A stretch of DNA of 64,000 nucleotides from Bremerella sp. JC817 (GTDB taxonomy: Bacteria; Planctomycetota; Planctomycetia; Pirellulales; Pirellulaceae), in contig NZ_JBFEFG010000274.1 of assembly GCF_040718835.1 (NCBI RefSeq), positions 1 through 64,000 on the forward strand. Reading direction: 5' to 3'. The notes under the pieces were generated by a model, which was given only the letters and a program-made list of their open reading frames with translations, made no database searches and was not told where the DNA came from. Shown piece after piece: positions 49,601 through 59,100 of this stretch; the first letter of the stretch is position 1, and each line of letters starts with the position of its first letter. Position numbers and translations under genes: made by a program.

Positions 49601-52321
49601 GAACGTGCCCGTCAGCGTGGTGGTCGGAGCATCGTTGATATCGTTGATGTTGACCGTCACGATTTGCGTGGCAGTCATAACGGTGCCGGTCTCTGGGCTG
49701 ACCACCTGGTCGTAGACTTGAATTTCCAGCGTGTAGCTGGTGACGCCACTCTCGTAGTCGAGAATTGAGTTGTCGAGGACCGAGATTTCGCCGGTCGCTG
49801 GATCGATAGCGAAGTAGGCCTGGCCGGTACCACCAATGATGGTGTAGTTCAGGCTGGTGTCGTCGGCGTCTTCATCGGTTGCGGTGACGGTACCGAAGAC
49901 AACGTCGTCCTCAGTGTTTTCGTCCACGGAGAACGAATTGCCACTGGTGATGACTGGGGCTTCGTTCACATCGCCCAAGGTGATGGTGATGTCGAACGTA
50001 TCGGTCAGCTCGAACCCGGCACCTTCTGGGCCCCCCTGGTCGGTTACGGTAACGGTAACGTCGAAGCTATTGTCGGTTTCGTAGTCGAGGACCGCACCGG
50101 CCTTCACGGTGATCACACCGTCGCTGTCGATCTCGAACAGGTTCGCATCGGCACCCGACAGGCTGTAGGCCAGGACCGTATCGGCAGCGTCGACGTCGGT
50201 GGCATCGATGTCGACGACCACCGTGCCTGGGGCGCTGCTTTCTGGGATTTCGTATTCGTCGACCGTGTTGCTGATAACGGGAGCTTCGTTCACGTCGGTC
50301 ACGTTGACCACAACCAACTGGGTAACCGACAGGCTACCATTGCCGGTGCCATTACCATACGAGTCGGTCACGCGGATTTCGAGGTTGAACTGATGGTCGC
50401 CGTTGGCTGGGTCCTCGAAGTCGAGGTCGGCGTTCGCAGCGACCGTCACTTCGCCGGTGGTTGGGTTGATGACAAACAGCGAACCGTCGTAGGTGACGCC
50501 GTCGATGCTGACAATCTCGAAGGTCAGCGTTTCGTTGCCATCGTCACCATCGGTGGCCGAGACATTCGACAGGGAAGTCCCCTGGGTCGAGTTTTCTTCG
50601 ACGTACAGGTTCTGATTCGGTGGAATCGTTGGCAGCGTGTTGCGATAGACAACAAACGCTTCGGTCGTCGTGTTGCCGGCGGTGTCGGTCGCACGGAAGA
50701 CGAACGAGTTGACCCCCAGGTCCAACGTCAGGTTATCGGCGGCCGAGAAGCTGAAGGCACCGGTGCCATCGGCAGTGGTCGAAGCCAGGACATTGCCATC
50801 CTGCAAGATTTCGACCAACACGTTTTCTTCGGTCTGACCGCTGAAGGTCGCGATGGCCTGATCGGTCAGGTTATCGTCGATACCCGAATCGTTGGTCAGG
50901 TCCAGATTCGAGAACGGGGTCGGATCGAGGTTGTCGATGGTAATCGTCAAGCCGTTCGAAACAACGCTTTCGTTACCAGCCACGTCGGTCGAACGCACGG
51001 TGACGATGTAGGTGCCTTGAACGATACCGACCGTTGGGGTCAAAGTGGCGACGCCGGCAGCGTCGGCGACAACGGTGGCACGCAGGATGTTGTCGAAGTA
51101 GAAACCGACCGACGCACCAGGTTCGGTGGTAACCGTGATAGTTGGAGTCGAATCGTTGGTGATGTTGTCGGTGTCGCTCGCACCCGAGTCGCTACTGGCG
51201 ACAAGATCTGGGGCGACAGGCTGGGCTGGTGCCGTGGTATCGAAGTTGAAATCGAGCGAGAACGGGGTGACGCTGACGTTGCCCAGTTCATCTTCGGTGG
51301 TGATCAGCAGCGTGAAGGTGCCACCGTCAACAACCGAGCCCGAGGCGAGCAGGGCATCAAGGTCAGCCGTGCTGAGGGTGAACGTGATTTCGCTATCGGT
51401 TTGGGTCAGAGCACTGATGGTTGGCGGCGATACGGTGTTGGCCAGATCGATGCTGCCCGAACCACCCTGGATCGATACTACCGCCGATACGATGCGGCTG
51501 AAGTCCGTTACGGTACCCGAGATGCCGGTCGTGTCGCTGGTGATGTTATCGGTGGCCGAGGTGCCGGTGTCGACCACAACCGCGGCTTCGACTTCCGGAG
51601 CTTCGTTGTCGCCGATCAGGTCAACGATGATAGTTCCGCCACCCTGCATGTTCTTCTGGACGTAGCCGACTTCAAAGCCGTCGACCTTGCCATTCATGTT
51701 CGAGTCGAACGCGACGTTGTACTGCGACTCGTTGAAGTTGATGCCGTAGGTGGCCATGAAATAGGCGGCCGTGTTGTGGTTACCAACGCCACGTCCTTGC
51801 AGTTCGGCGGCAACTGCTTGCATGTATTCGTATTCGGTGACGGTCGCGATCGAGTCGGTCGAACCGAACAGCATCACTTCGGCGGTGAAACCACCGGTGC
51901 CGGACGAACCGCCAACCTGGATGGTGAACTTGTCCCCCGGAGCAACCTCGAACAGCACATAGCTGTCGGTCGTTCCGTTGACGTCTGCCATCGCCGAGAT
52001 CAGGGGGATGTGATTGGCTGGATTATTGCGATCGGCGTCCTGGATAAAGACGAGCGGCACATCAGGGTTCAGCGAACCGCTGGTGCCGTGGATTCGCAGG
52101 GCCACGATACCTGAACCAGAGGTCGGATCGACTTCCAGTTGCAGGTCGCGAGTTCCGCCGACGGTGTCGATGTCCAGATTATCGACGATGTCGAGCGTGT
52201 TCGCGGCCAGCAGATCGCGAATCTCTAGCGTCTCAAGATTCATCGCACGCGAGCGACGGAGCGACTTGCGAAGCTTCTTGGAGACCAGGGTATTGTCACG
52301 GACAGGAGTAGTATTCTTCAT
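43691..52321 (-). CDS. Giant cadherin-repeat surface protein with cohesin-like, dockerin and metzincin-like modules
   Basis: About 2876 residues; start ATG 52321 (the frame opens four codons earlier). The N-terminus is basic and carries the planctomycete LEPR-XLL-like motif LEIRDLLAA (32-40) instead of a normal signal peptide. An EF-hand-like DSNMNGKVDGFE lies near 205. Ig-like segments are followed by about eleven cadherin-type repeats (about 565-1845) with DxNEAPV linkers. Two cohesin-like segments follow (FFVEIWG near 1875, DSLWVEVWG near 2342). A dockerin with two calcium loops (NNDGKVGVQDF twice, about 2476-2541) leads to a metalloprotease-like region with HELGHLYGFMSH at about 2654. The third zinc ligand is not at the usual metzincin place; a later His before DVMNAAL may serve. 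Not one cysteine was found. It is probably a secreted or wall-bound adhesion protein. Confidence 0.85.
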   Translation of the reverse strand: MKNTTPVRDNTLVSKKLRKSLRRSRAMNLETLEIRDLLAANTLDIVDNLDIDTVGGTRDLQLEVDPTSGSGIVALRIHGTSGSLNPDVPLVFIQDADRNNPANHIPLISAMADVNGTTDSYVLFEVAPGDKFTIQVGGSSGTGGFTAEVMLFGSTDSIATVTEYEYMQAVAAELQGRGVGNHNTAAYFMATYGINFNESQYNVAFDSNMNGKVDGFEVGYVQKNMQGGGTIIVDLIGDNEAPEVEAAVVVDTGTSATDNITSDTTGISGTVTDFSRIVSAVVSIQGGSGSIDLANTVSPPTISALTQTDSEITFTLSTADLDALLASGSVVDGGTFTLLITTEDELGNVSVTPFSLDFNFDTTAPAQPVAPDLVASSDSGASDTDNITNDSTPTITVTTEPGASVGFYFDNILRATVVADAAGVATLTPTVGIVQGTYIVTVRSTDVAGNESVVSNGLTITIDNLDPTPFSNLDLTNDSGIDDNLTDQAIATFSGQTEENVLVEILQDGNVLASTTADGTGAFSFSAADNLTLDLGVNSFVFRATDTAGNTTTEAFVVYRNTLPTIPPNQNLYVEENSTQGTSLSNVSATDGDDGNETLTFEIVSIDGVTYDGSLFVINPTTGEVTVAANADLDFEDPANGDHQFNLEIRVTDSYGNGTGNGSLSVTQLVVVNVTDVNEAPVISNTVDEYEIPESSAPGTVVVDIDATDVDAADTVLAYSLSGADANLFEIDSDGVITVKAGAVLDYETDNSFDVTVTVTDQGGPEGAGFELTDTFDITITLGDVNEAPVITSGNSFSVDENTEDDVVFGTVTATDEDADDTSLNYTIIGGTGQAYFAIDPATGEISVLDNSILDYESGVTSYTLEIQVYDQVVSPETGTVMTATQIVTVNINDINDAPTTTLTGTFEIPEDAQVGDVVTTDGSTDADLNAFFADEDAGQTLSYQIVGGDPNNYFAIVSDGNGGFNIVVNQLGGFDEETPALSSYTLMIEATDTGNPARTVTGTVTVDVTNVNELPAANTVDLGSVRYNSVDEAGEVGSVVKTIGLVDPDVGGTLSYEDFSANSYFTVNEFGQVVLTNEIPSGVLVNDELEVTLNNVVVTDNDGAFKTITVTFKVVVNSPPEFVANSPAEGTVITVNENLPDGGANNLGVGDVIDEDLDILATDLEGDNPLVYTVEPNASFTSPELAALFNVALADDADMVNGEYTLVLANADNLRFNYVNSFGASNGTFDVDLVVRDALGGEVRRAITITVVNLNDTPTFSDPASPVSVDELVQHADDNDNNIQAGEVVYNLNNSFADADNTTAQVNYLTYTLANTPGSEAFEIVGNQLVIKDPTLLDYEALQVNGDAEITLTIEATDPGGKSVSDNITITINPMNELPIFSSPTDNFDVRYKFVDTDTADNLTNLGSILSLLDDVDPETMDLSTIVFSQRTDGLSGEAFFALDSAGNLTLTNPVNFTEDEMLFQLAFNYSDGTLDSNSDLGFTNGIVLNILVRKNPAPVFQTPDNFDLDENTPDGSDVIFDVDATDEDGETVTYAFKDPNTTFSIDSASGEIRIIDSAALDYETNTELTFTVVATDTAGNDVEQLITVTINNVNEAPVITTGANDFSVDEDALDNVSVGTVASTDEDNSDTAEYSIIGGTGVGVFVIDSVTGEITVPDASVLDFESTPSYTLTVQVEDAAGATDTLELTIAVNDKNDAPELTGATFNLGTVDESDTNQIDAGTADAFYEVRYDGAQFRSQFNDQDNDNLTLTVANAAYLQSLDFIQTVVYDNNTDELIIVFRHYDATQDRTPDLNDQVGLPEALKSSGQAFFLEITATETSSGMLSASDPLWVGVDITLKNTVDFQFIPVASPTNSSLETAGISVNELPTALSQIADGQTFFVEIWGTSFVPRESVTETDDYVNAWLEGFRNVLLDFTFNTTYLTIADASSVVLPFGTGNNSDPPTVNNTTGEIKLFNAYFGIDDAPDDFESIGYNGEYVRFGYLQFTAKQDIDSGGSQIGDLISIDYSGSTSITMEPADTGDTGGKPVNQPLLSLEDLNPAQLTVTAPSVEVVDAYTFTVSSGQANLLIGATGSSVANTQITLQANNTNAIDVSGVIYVTFDDPMNPTSMTIIGSELVFGLNAGEMEPNIPGSGNILDEGNFGFEVQNAQDVDYVNALRETTLRFGAGSTISLTGDPTVSAGATFSTNGIDLEFASGLLDVARYSSRTGITQIGLGGYSVESRANATETGKLTSNAAGTAFTLEIDFFRTLLNDYLTLNTGVSGSPTAETLYNLLTDITVTATYGGGSGVALRGTVYEEDGQVLEDGSGVFVTVNQERTATDANGQVAELPTNTKFATEWDSLWVEVWGNTADAAGIFGGLVDLGYNTDLYTATEIEYASSMSLNRTGTIDDATGTISGLGSQSSNMTLGSDKFVLLGRVKLESIGSDGIDVSLEDDELSESLDITVSSAKLMLTAIGERDATVTVTPNLEVWGVAYDANNDGKVGVQDFSILTQMMGRSSVTDNRKIVDLMDFNNDGKVGVQDFSYFQQNMGRSRVNGDKIIYPEAFTQTWVGSSVDVAGPNTLQEVFDQAVTDWQAALGWEEPIDVKLVVKNFGDSQLGEAQLLELDEDGMPAFGVLTIDDDGAGLGWSTDLEGGPAEGQYDLYTVILHELGHLYGFMSHYSAFAENVVTDFDGNQIFIGADFVAMLDDYAQHLDDIEHNGDVMNAALEPGQRKTISALDVQILETAYASATANSTVYLGGAALTAASVSSETIVDDAPATIITNQPMTFVFNDVVDVETVSGRTGVEAPITPAVFDQLVRNGVRVTTSSSTEVQQQMDEIDSAVATLTIDDSSLLLADAVEDVNYAAIEDDSTNVDDLFADWDLNSDLEG

Positions 52322-53130
52322 GCTTTGCACCAACGGCCAATCAAAGTTCCCGGGGAATGGTCGGTTTGCAGTCGAGTGGAGATTGTGGATTTACGAAGGC
52401 TAGGGAAGAGGAGGAGAGCCTAGCCCTGAGACTCCGTTTTCTGAACAGACAGTCCACCTGGGTTAGAGAGGAAAGCTCGGATCAGGTAGTTCCATTAAAA
52501 TCAGGGGTTGTATCAAATTCAACGAATTCTTAGACACCTAATTGCCCATTCTCGCCAATTTGCCCTTTTGACGTAGCAATTCTGAGCTAAACGTCAAATT
52601 CCTCCTGACTCGCTCCCTCGACAAAAAGCCGGCACAAAACGCAACTCTTTGCGGATAAACCACTTACTAAATACACGCTCTCAACGTGATGCATTAAGTC
52701 AACGATCTCGCAAGACAGGCTATTTGGCGACTCTGCTGATTTTAGCAAATATAACCCCGGGCGTTTGCGCTAAACAAGCATCAGGGGAGGACGAACCCTC
52801 TAGTTCTGGGGTTTTCATCGGATCGAATATCCGGATGGTGCCAATTTCCCGGCCTACGCAACCGTAAAAGTCGCCTGCCAGCATCGCTTCCAGCAGCGGT
52901 TCAAGATAGATAGTTTGCGTCGAGTTTGCGTCCGCGATTTTTGTAAACCAAGTGATATCCGGCACTTCCGTCAAACTTTTGGTGGTCAGCCTACCGAATC
53001 CAATACTGACAATGCGTTCGTTCGTTTCCATACGGAAAATGCGACTATCGCCGACGACCGCCGCCATTGGACGACACTAACTGTTGTACTTCACTTTGGC
53101 CGCCCGCACGTGCCACCATAAGTACAAGGA
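52322..53130. other. 800-base region upstream of the giant gene and first porin gene
   Basis: The part next to the giant gene (52322-52719) is relatively AT-rich, holds no convincing frame and probably contains the promoter of the giant gene. The part next to the porin gene contains one possible small minus-strand gene (52720-53067, listed separately). No inverted repeat of note was seen. Confidence 0.5.
52720..53067 (-). CDS. Possible small protein of unknown family
   Basis: A 115-codon minus-strand frame starting at ATG 53067. Its composition (IVSIGFGRLTTKSL, IYLEPLLEAMLAGDFYGCVGREI) is compatible with a real soluble protein and it does not lie over another gene, which is why it is kept. 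Against it: there is no clear ribosome-binding site, no recognised family, and the gene would sit head-to-head with the porin gene with only about 60 bases between the starts. It would be read in the same direction as the giant gene downstream. Confidence 0.35.
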   Translation of the reverse strand: MAAVVGDSRIFRMETNERIVSIGFGRLTTKSLTEVPDITWFTKIADANSTQTIYLEPLLEAMLAGDFYGCVGREIGTIRIFDPMKTPELEGSSSPDACLAQTPGVIFAKISRVAK

Positions 53131-54498
53131 ATGGGACATATGCTCCGTCGACTGACGACTGCCTCGCTGGCCATCGGTCTCTTGGCAGGACTTACTACGA
53201 CTTCGCTTCCTGCCCAGGAACTAGTCGGCACTGAAATGACCCAAGCCGGTTGGGAGATCCATCCCACCCACTTCGAGGAAGCTTCGGCCAACGAGATGGC
53301 TGCTGCGCAGGCCATTGATATGCAAATGGTCGACTATGCAACCTGCGATACCGGCTGCGAGAACACCTTCTGGAACCGATGCTGCGGGGGCGACTGGTTC
53401 CTGGATGGCTGGCTCGACCAGGGTTACACTGCCAACGCCGACCACCCGGCTAACAACTTCAACAGCCCGATGGGCTTCAACGATCGGGCCGATGACTACC
53501 AATTGAACCAGCTTTACCTGGCGTTTGGTAAGAACATTGACGAAGACTGCTGTGGCTGGGACTTCGGTTTCCGGACCGACCTGCTGTTCGGTTCCGACTA
53601 CTTCTTTGTCGAATCGAATGGCCTGGAACGCGAACGCAATGGCGACCGCAAGTGGAACGGTTCTGGTCCACGCCAGGCAGGTACCAGGGCCTTGAACGGT
53701 TTGGCGATGCCTCAGCTGTATGCCGAAACGTTCATTCCGGTCGGCTCAGGCTTGAAGGCCAAGTTTGGTCACTTCTACTCGATCCTGGGCTACGAGACGA
53801 CTCCGGCCCCAGAGAACTTCTTTTACTCGCACTCGTACACGTACGTTTACGGTAACCCTAAGACCCACACCGGTTTCCTGAGCGAGTATAGCCCTACGAC
53901 CTGCCTGACCCTGCAAGCAGGCATGACCAATGGCTGGGACAACTTCGAGAACATCAACGGAGCATATGGTTTCCTGTTTGGTGCCAACTGGAACAATGGT
54001 GTCTCGGGACTTTCGTTCGCCATGCACACCGGCAGCGAAGATCCAACCGGAAAGCAGAACCGTTACAGCCACACGATTCTGTACACCCGCAAACTGAGCA
54101 GCCGCTGGAACTTCGCCCTCGAACATGACTTCGGCGTGCAGAACGACGCGTTCCTGACGTCGACCTTCACCGAAGAGGACGCCTTCTACTACAGCTTTGT
54201 GAACTATCTGTACTACCAGTGGTCCGACACGCTTTCGTTCGGGGGACGACTCGAATGGTTCCGCGACGAAGACAACTGGCGAATCCTGCAAGTGCCAATC
54301 GAAACGGCCTTCACCGGTGGCAATTACTACAACGCCACCCTCGGTGCGAACTGGAAGCCATGCGACCACGTATTGGTCCGACCAGAAGCCCGGTACGATT
54401 GGTCCGATTTGAACCCGACCGGCCAGAACGGCGTGTTCAACGACTTCGACAAAGACGACCAGTACACCTTTGCTGTCGACGTGATCCTGTTCTTCTAA
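53131..54498 (+). CDS. Outer-membrane beta-barrel protein (BBP2/OmpL-like porin), copy 1
   Basis: A 455-residue predicted porin with a signal peptide (LAIGLLAGLTTTSLPAQ) and ATG 53131 or 53140 after AAGGA. The mature part is built of alternating, aromatic-rich strands and ends in FAVDVILFF, the C-terminal Phe typical of barrel proteins. Family blocks include FNDRADDYQLNQLYLAFGK, FGHFYSILGYE, NFFYSHSYTYVYG and HTGSEDPTG. The N-terminal segment before the barrel has clustered cysteines (DYATCDTGC and NRCC) and a DEDCCGWD pair. It is followed 197 bases later by a clear paralog in the same direction. It probably lets small solutes cross the outer membrane; the substrate is unknown. Confidence 0.85.
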   Translation: MGHMLRRLTTASLAIGLLAGLTTTSLPAQELVGTEMTQAGWEIHPTHFEEASANEMAAAQAIDMQMVDYATCDTGCENTFWNRCCGGDWFLDGWLDQGYTANADHPANNFNSPMGFNDRADDYQLNQLYLAFGKNIDEDCCGWDFGFRTDLLFGSDYFFVESNGLERERNGDRKWNGSGPRQAGTRALNGLAMPQLYAETFIPVGSGLKAKFGHFYSILGYETTPAPENFFYSHSYTYVYGNPKTHTGFLSEYSPTTCLTLQAGMTNGWDNFENINGAYGFLFGANWNNGVSGLSFAMHTGSEDPTGKQNRYSHTILYTRKLSSRWNFALEHDFGVQNDAFLTSTFTEEDAFYYSFVNYLYYQWSDTLSFGGRLEWFRDEDNWRILQVPIETAFTGGNYYNATLGANWKPCDHVLVRPEARYDWSDLNPTGQNGVFNDFDKDDQYTFAVDVILFF

Positions 54499-54695
54499 GC
54501 AACGATCTGTCGAGGGATAATCGAGCCCGACCAGCTACGCTATCAGCTTCGTGCTATCAAACGTGCTGTCGCGACAATCGCGCAAATCCATTTAATTGGT
54601 ATCAACCGGTCGGGGCCGGGCGACCGATACGAATCATACGATTTGTAGGATCGCCCCCCCAAGGTTTGCGCGGAACCGCAACCGGCAGAAGTACC

Positions 54696-56102
54696 ATGAA
54701 GCACAAACTATATCTCCATGTCGTGGCATGGTCGTTCATTCTGGCAAGTTTGCCAGTCGCATCGGCTATTGCGCAGTCCCCTCAGGGAATGCCGGTGCGG
54801 CGTGCTGGTTCAGTCGCTGAACCTACCTCGGCACTGATGCCCACCTCAGCCGTAACGCTCGAGCAAGATTATGCCTCGATGCAGGCAGCGATGCCGGCGT
54901 GTGGCTGTGGCAGTTCCGACTGTCTCGGCTGCGAATCGGTCTGCAGCGCACCTTGCTGGAACTGGTGTGATCAGTGGTTCTTCAATGGCTGGCTGGAACA
55001 AGGTTTCACCGGCAATCCCGATTCCGATGGCGGCCTGCTTGGGCCTGCCGGAACGAATGGTCCGCTGATCTTCAACGACCAGGCCAACGAGTACATGCTG
55101 AACCAGCTGTACCTCTCGTTCGGCCGCAGCGTGAATCAAGATAGTTGCGAGTGGGACCTCGGCGGTCGAGTCGATGTTCTGTACGGTACCGACTACTACT
55201 TCATCCAAGCGACCGGTCTGGAAACCTACGACAACAACGGACAGAAGTGGAACAGTGGCAACGGGCCTCGTAATGCTGGCACGGCTGGCTTGTACGGGCT
55301 CGCTCTTCCGCAGTTCTATCTGGAAGCCAACGTTCCTTGGGGCAACGGCCTGAACGTCAAGGCAGGGCACTTCTATACCATCATGGGCTACGAGTCGGTG
55401 ATGGCTCCGGAAAACTTCTTCTATTCGCACTCGTACATGATGCAGTACGGCGAGCCGTTCACGCATACCGGCGTGCTGGCTTCCTATCCGACTTCGTCTT
55501 GCATTACCTGGTACGGTGGGGTGACCCGCGGCTGGAACACGTTCGATCAGCCGAACGGTCAAGTCGGATTTCTCGGTGGTTTCCGCTGGGTTAGCCCTCA
55601 CGAAGCAACCAAGTTGAACTTCACGCTGCAGACCGGTAGCGAAGACCCAACTGGCGAGAACAATCGCACGACCTACAGCCTGGTGTTTCAGCAGCGAATC
55701 AACCAGTGCTGGACCTACGTCATGGAACACAACCTGGGCGTCGAACAGAATGCCCGGCTCACCACCTCGAATACCTTGGCTCAGGCCACCTGGTACGGGA
55801 TCAGCAATTACCTGTATTACACGGTCGATCCGTGCACGGACCTGGGAGTTCGCTTCGAGTGGTTCAACGATCCCGACAACGCTCGTGTGTTCGCATTGCC
55901 GAACGACAACATCACGACCGGTGGCAATTACTTTGAGCTGACGCTTGGTGCCAACTACCATCCCACTTCTTGGTTCATCCTGCGACCAGAAGTTCGCTGG
56001 GACTGGAGCGACGTCCAAGCCCCGGGGATCAGCGGTGTCTATAACAACGGCACGTCGGACAATCAGTTCACGATTGGCTTCGACCTGATCACCGTCTTTT
56101 AG
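54696..56102 (+). CDS. Outer-membrane beta-barrel protein (BBP2/OmpL-like porin), copy 2
   Basis: A 468-residue paralog of the preceding gene. The ATG at 54696 starts a signal peptide (WSFILASLPVASAIAQ); the longer open frame overlaps copy 1 and was rejected. It shares the blocks FNDQANEYMLNQLYLSFGR, AGHFYTIMGYE, NFFYSHSYMMQYG and TGSEDPTGE, and ends in IGFDLITVF. Its N-terminal plug has seven cysteines within about 30 residues (PACGCGSSDCLGC, then SVC, APC, WC), more than copy 1. It ends 30 bases before the convergent thioredoxin/cyclophilin fusion gene. The pair looks like a tandem duplication followed by divergence. Confidence 0.85.
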   Translation: MKHKLYLHVVAWSFILASLPVASAIAQSPQGMPVRRAGSVAEPTSALMPTSAVTLEQDYASMQAAMPACGCGSSDCLGCESVCSAPCWNWCDQWFFNGWLEQGFTGNPDSDGGLLGPAGTNGPLIFNDQANEYMLNQLYLSFGRSVNQDSCEWDLGGRVDVLYGTDYYFIQATGLETYDNNGQKWNSGNGPRNAGTAGLYGLALPQFYLEANVPWGNGLNVKAGHFYTIMGYESVMAPENFFYSHSYMMQYGEPFTHTGVLASYPTSSCITWYGGVTRGWNTFDQPNGQVGFLGGFRWVSPHEATKLNFTLQTGSEDPTGENNRTTYSLVFQQRINQCWTYVMEHNLGVEQNARLTTSNTLAQATWYGISNYLYYTVDPCTDLGVRFEWFNDPDNARVFALPNDNITTGGNYFELTLGANYHPTSWFILRPEVRWDWSDVQAPGISGVYNNGTSDNQFTIGFDLITVF

Positions 56103-56118
56103 AAAACGATCGTAAGAA

Positions 56119-56147
56119 TCCGAGGACGCGAACTAGTCGTCCTCGGA
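56119..56147. terminator. Inverted repeat spanning the convergent gene ends
   Basis: TCCGAGGAC (56119-56127) pairs perfectly with GTCCTCGGA (56139-56147). The stop codon of the minus-strand gene lies in the loop, so one arm encodes the acidic C-terminus. No T-run follows on either side, so its strength as a terminator is doubtful. Confidence 0.45.
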
Positions 56148-59100
56148 GAAGAATTGATCGACCGCTGCGATATAGAAGGTCTCGTCCAGCGGATCGCTTT
56201 GCAAATCGAGTAGACGCTCGCCTGGCAAGATCACGCTGCTCATCAGTCCTTCATCGCTATGAGCAAGCCCAGCGATGTGGCCAAGTTCGTGCATCAGCAC
56301 CGAAACCAGGTCGATCTTACTCGCTGCGGCGGAAGCGATCAGGCGATTGCTTTCCGAGTCGTATTGGAACTCGGACGAATCTTGTGGCGTTGGATCGACG
56401 AACCAGCCCCAGCCGGCAGCATTGTGATCGAGATAGATCGTGTTGCCGACCGTCTTGGCCAGTTGACTGCCATCCAGGTCGACAATCTGAATTGTCACGA
56501 CCTGGGCGTCGCTGGTCAGCGAAGGCGAAACCACGCTGTTCGGCAGGTTGCCGGTGACTTGTTCGACGACCGACTGCGTCAGCGACTGGGTGACGGGGAC
56601 GGCGGCCTGAATCGGAGCCAGGATCAAGTTCGAACTTACGGCATCGAAAACCGCCGACACCATCTGGAAGGTGTTGTTCAGGCTATCGAAACGCGAACCC
56701 ATTGCCTGTAGAAACAGCGTGTAGTCGTCCGAACTGGCCGTGGCCGAGAGGTCGAAGTCGACGAAAGCGGAAGCGTTCTCGTTGCCGTAGCTTTGCCAAT
56801 AGGTACTGAAGTCGGTCAGACCAACTTTACCATCGTCGTCCAGATCATAGATCATTGGGACCAGCTTGGTCGCGACATCGGTATCGAACGAAGGAGTTGC
56901 GACGCTTCCCACCCCATCCACCGTCAGCGAGACATTCGTCATCGACGTGAGGAAGTGGTCGAAGCCAACGCCGAGCGATTCACCTACCGAGGCAACGTCG
57001 ATCCCGTTGGCAACCGGTACAAACTTAATTCGACCAAGCAGCACACGTCCACCGACACCAAAGTCGTCGATCGACGACGTTGCGTCGAGGCGAACGTACC
57101 CGAGGTTGTTGCTCAGCGTCGTCGCGCCACTATTCTGGAAGCCTTCGCCGATGATCAACGTGCTCGCGCGGTAGACCGTTGGATCGAAGTTCAACTGGGC
57201 CGATGCGGCGGTAATGCCATTGCCACCGGTACCATCCGGAGTCACCCAGACTTCCAGCCAGAACGAATCCCATTCGCCAATCACTGCATCGCTTTGCGGC
57301 AGGCTATCGACGAAGCCATCAACCTCGGTTTCGGTAGGCGAAGTAACTGCGGAGATCGAGAAGTTCGAGACTTCTCGCACGTCGACCGTCACTGTAGCCG
57401 TCGAAGTGAACTCGCCGTCGTGGATGGTGTAAGTGAAGGTGTCGGTGCCGGTGAAACCATTTGCCGGAATGTACTGCACCTGATCGCCCGAAACGGAAAC
57501 TGTTCCGCCAGCATTCGTGCTCAACGAAGGGAGCGAGATGATCAACGCATCGTTTTGCTCGTTGACCGCGCCACGATCGTCATTCTTCAAAACGGGCAGC
57601 AGTGTTGCCCCCAGCGGATCGGCATAGAAGAAGTCGGCATACGCCTTCCCTTCGTCGTTCACCGGTGCCACGATCAAGCTGACCGTCGCCGGCGAACCAT
57701 AAAGGCCCAGCGTGTTCATGACTCGATACTGGAACGTGACCGTGCCGTTGAAATCTTTGGCTGGCGTAAAGGTGAAGTCGCCGGTCTCGCGATCGATGGT
57801 CAGTTCGCCATTAGCTGGCTGCGACAAAACCTGCACGCTGGAAGGGACGAGCGTTCCAGTGCCACCAGTGTCGTTCGACAGCGGATTGAACGTGATCGGC
57901 TGATCTTCAGTCGCGTTGATGGTGTCGTTGTTCAGCACCGGGTTGTTACCGACATAGACCATGATCTGTTGGTAATCGAGGATGCTGGTCGTCGGCGATT
58001 CGACTTCATCGGAAACAGCGACGTAGATCGAGTAGGTCCCCGGAGCGAGCGAAACGCTGGTGTTGATCTGCAGCACGCCGGTCGTTGGATTGACCGAGAA
58101 CGTCAAACCGGTTGGGGGCGTACTAGCCGTGTAGAAGGTGACCGGGTCGCCATCGACACTGTTGGCGGTCATCTGGTAAGTGTAGCTTCCGCCTGGGTTC
58201 AACGTGACGTCTGGAATCACATCGAGGAAGGCGTTGTAGTTCTGCGTATCGGTGACCGCACTCACCTGGAAGGTTCGCGTCAGCGTGTAGCCATGTCCAT
58301 CCGAAACGGTCACGGTCACGGTACCAGAAGCCAGCGCTTCCGGAATCTTCAGACGCAGGACGCCGTTTTCGGTATCGGTAAAGATCTCGACCTTTTCGAG
58401 TGCCACATCATAGGTGGGACGATAACCGTTTGCCGATGTCGAAGGAGTCCCGCTGATCGCCTGGCGAGCTGCTTCCCCTTCGGTTAGAAAACCGAACACC
58501 GAGTGATTGAAGTCGAGGTGGCTCTGGTCACCTTCGGTGATGAAGAATTGCGAGTTGTTCGAATCGTCGTAGTTTGGCTTGGCGAACGAGAGCATCCCGG
58601 TGGTGTTGTGCCGCAAGTCAGGATCGAACACGTCGTCGAACTCTGGCAAGTCGGAGCCGCCAGAGCCATCGGGGTTGCTGCCCGCATCACCACCCTGGAT
58701 GACGAAGCCGTCGATAATTCGGTGGAAGATCGTTCCATCGTAGAAGCCTGACTCGGCCAACTGAATCACCCGCGAAGTCGCCAGGTTGGCCTCATCTTCA
58801 AACAGGTAGAACTCCATCGGACCAAAGCGATTGGTCGTAATTCGCATACTGCGATTACCAGTCAGCACTTGAGCCTGAATGTCGCCTGACGAGGTCGAGA
58901 CGGTGTAGGTCAGGTCGTAACCTTGCGGCGAGTAGCCATCGAGCGCGATGTGGTACGACTGGCCAGCCTTCAGATTCAACTGGTCTGGAATTTCGGCGAA
59001 GTAAAGAGGCTCGGCTTGTGGAATCGTCACACCGGATCGCTCGATGATGACATCGAGATCTTGCGTGTCGATCAGCCGGGTTCCGTCCGGGAAGATCCAG

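Noticed and set aside
43913..52114. Long plus-strand open frames inside the giant gene (up to 662 codons, for example 47291-49279)
   Set aside because: They are antisense to a continuous, domain-rich frame. The translations are rich in Val, Arg, Gln and Asp without domains, as expected from codon bias that leaves few antisense stops.
56793..58487. 564-codon plus-strand open frame opposite the fusion protein
   Set aside because: It lies fully antisense to recognised cyclophilin and cadherin-like domains; it has no motif and no ribosome-binding site of its own.
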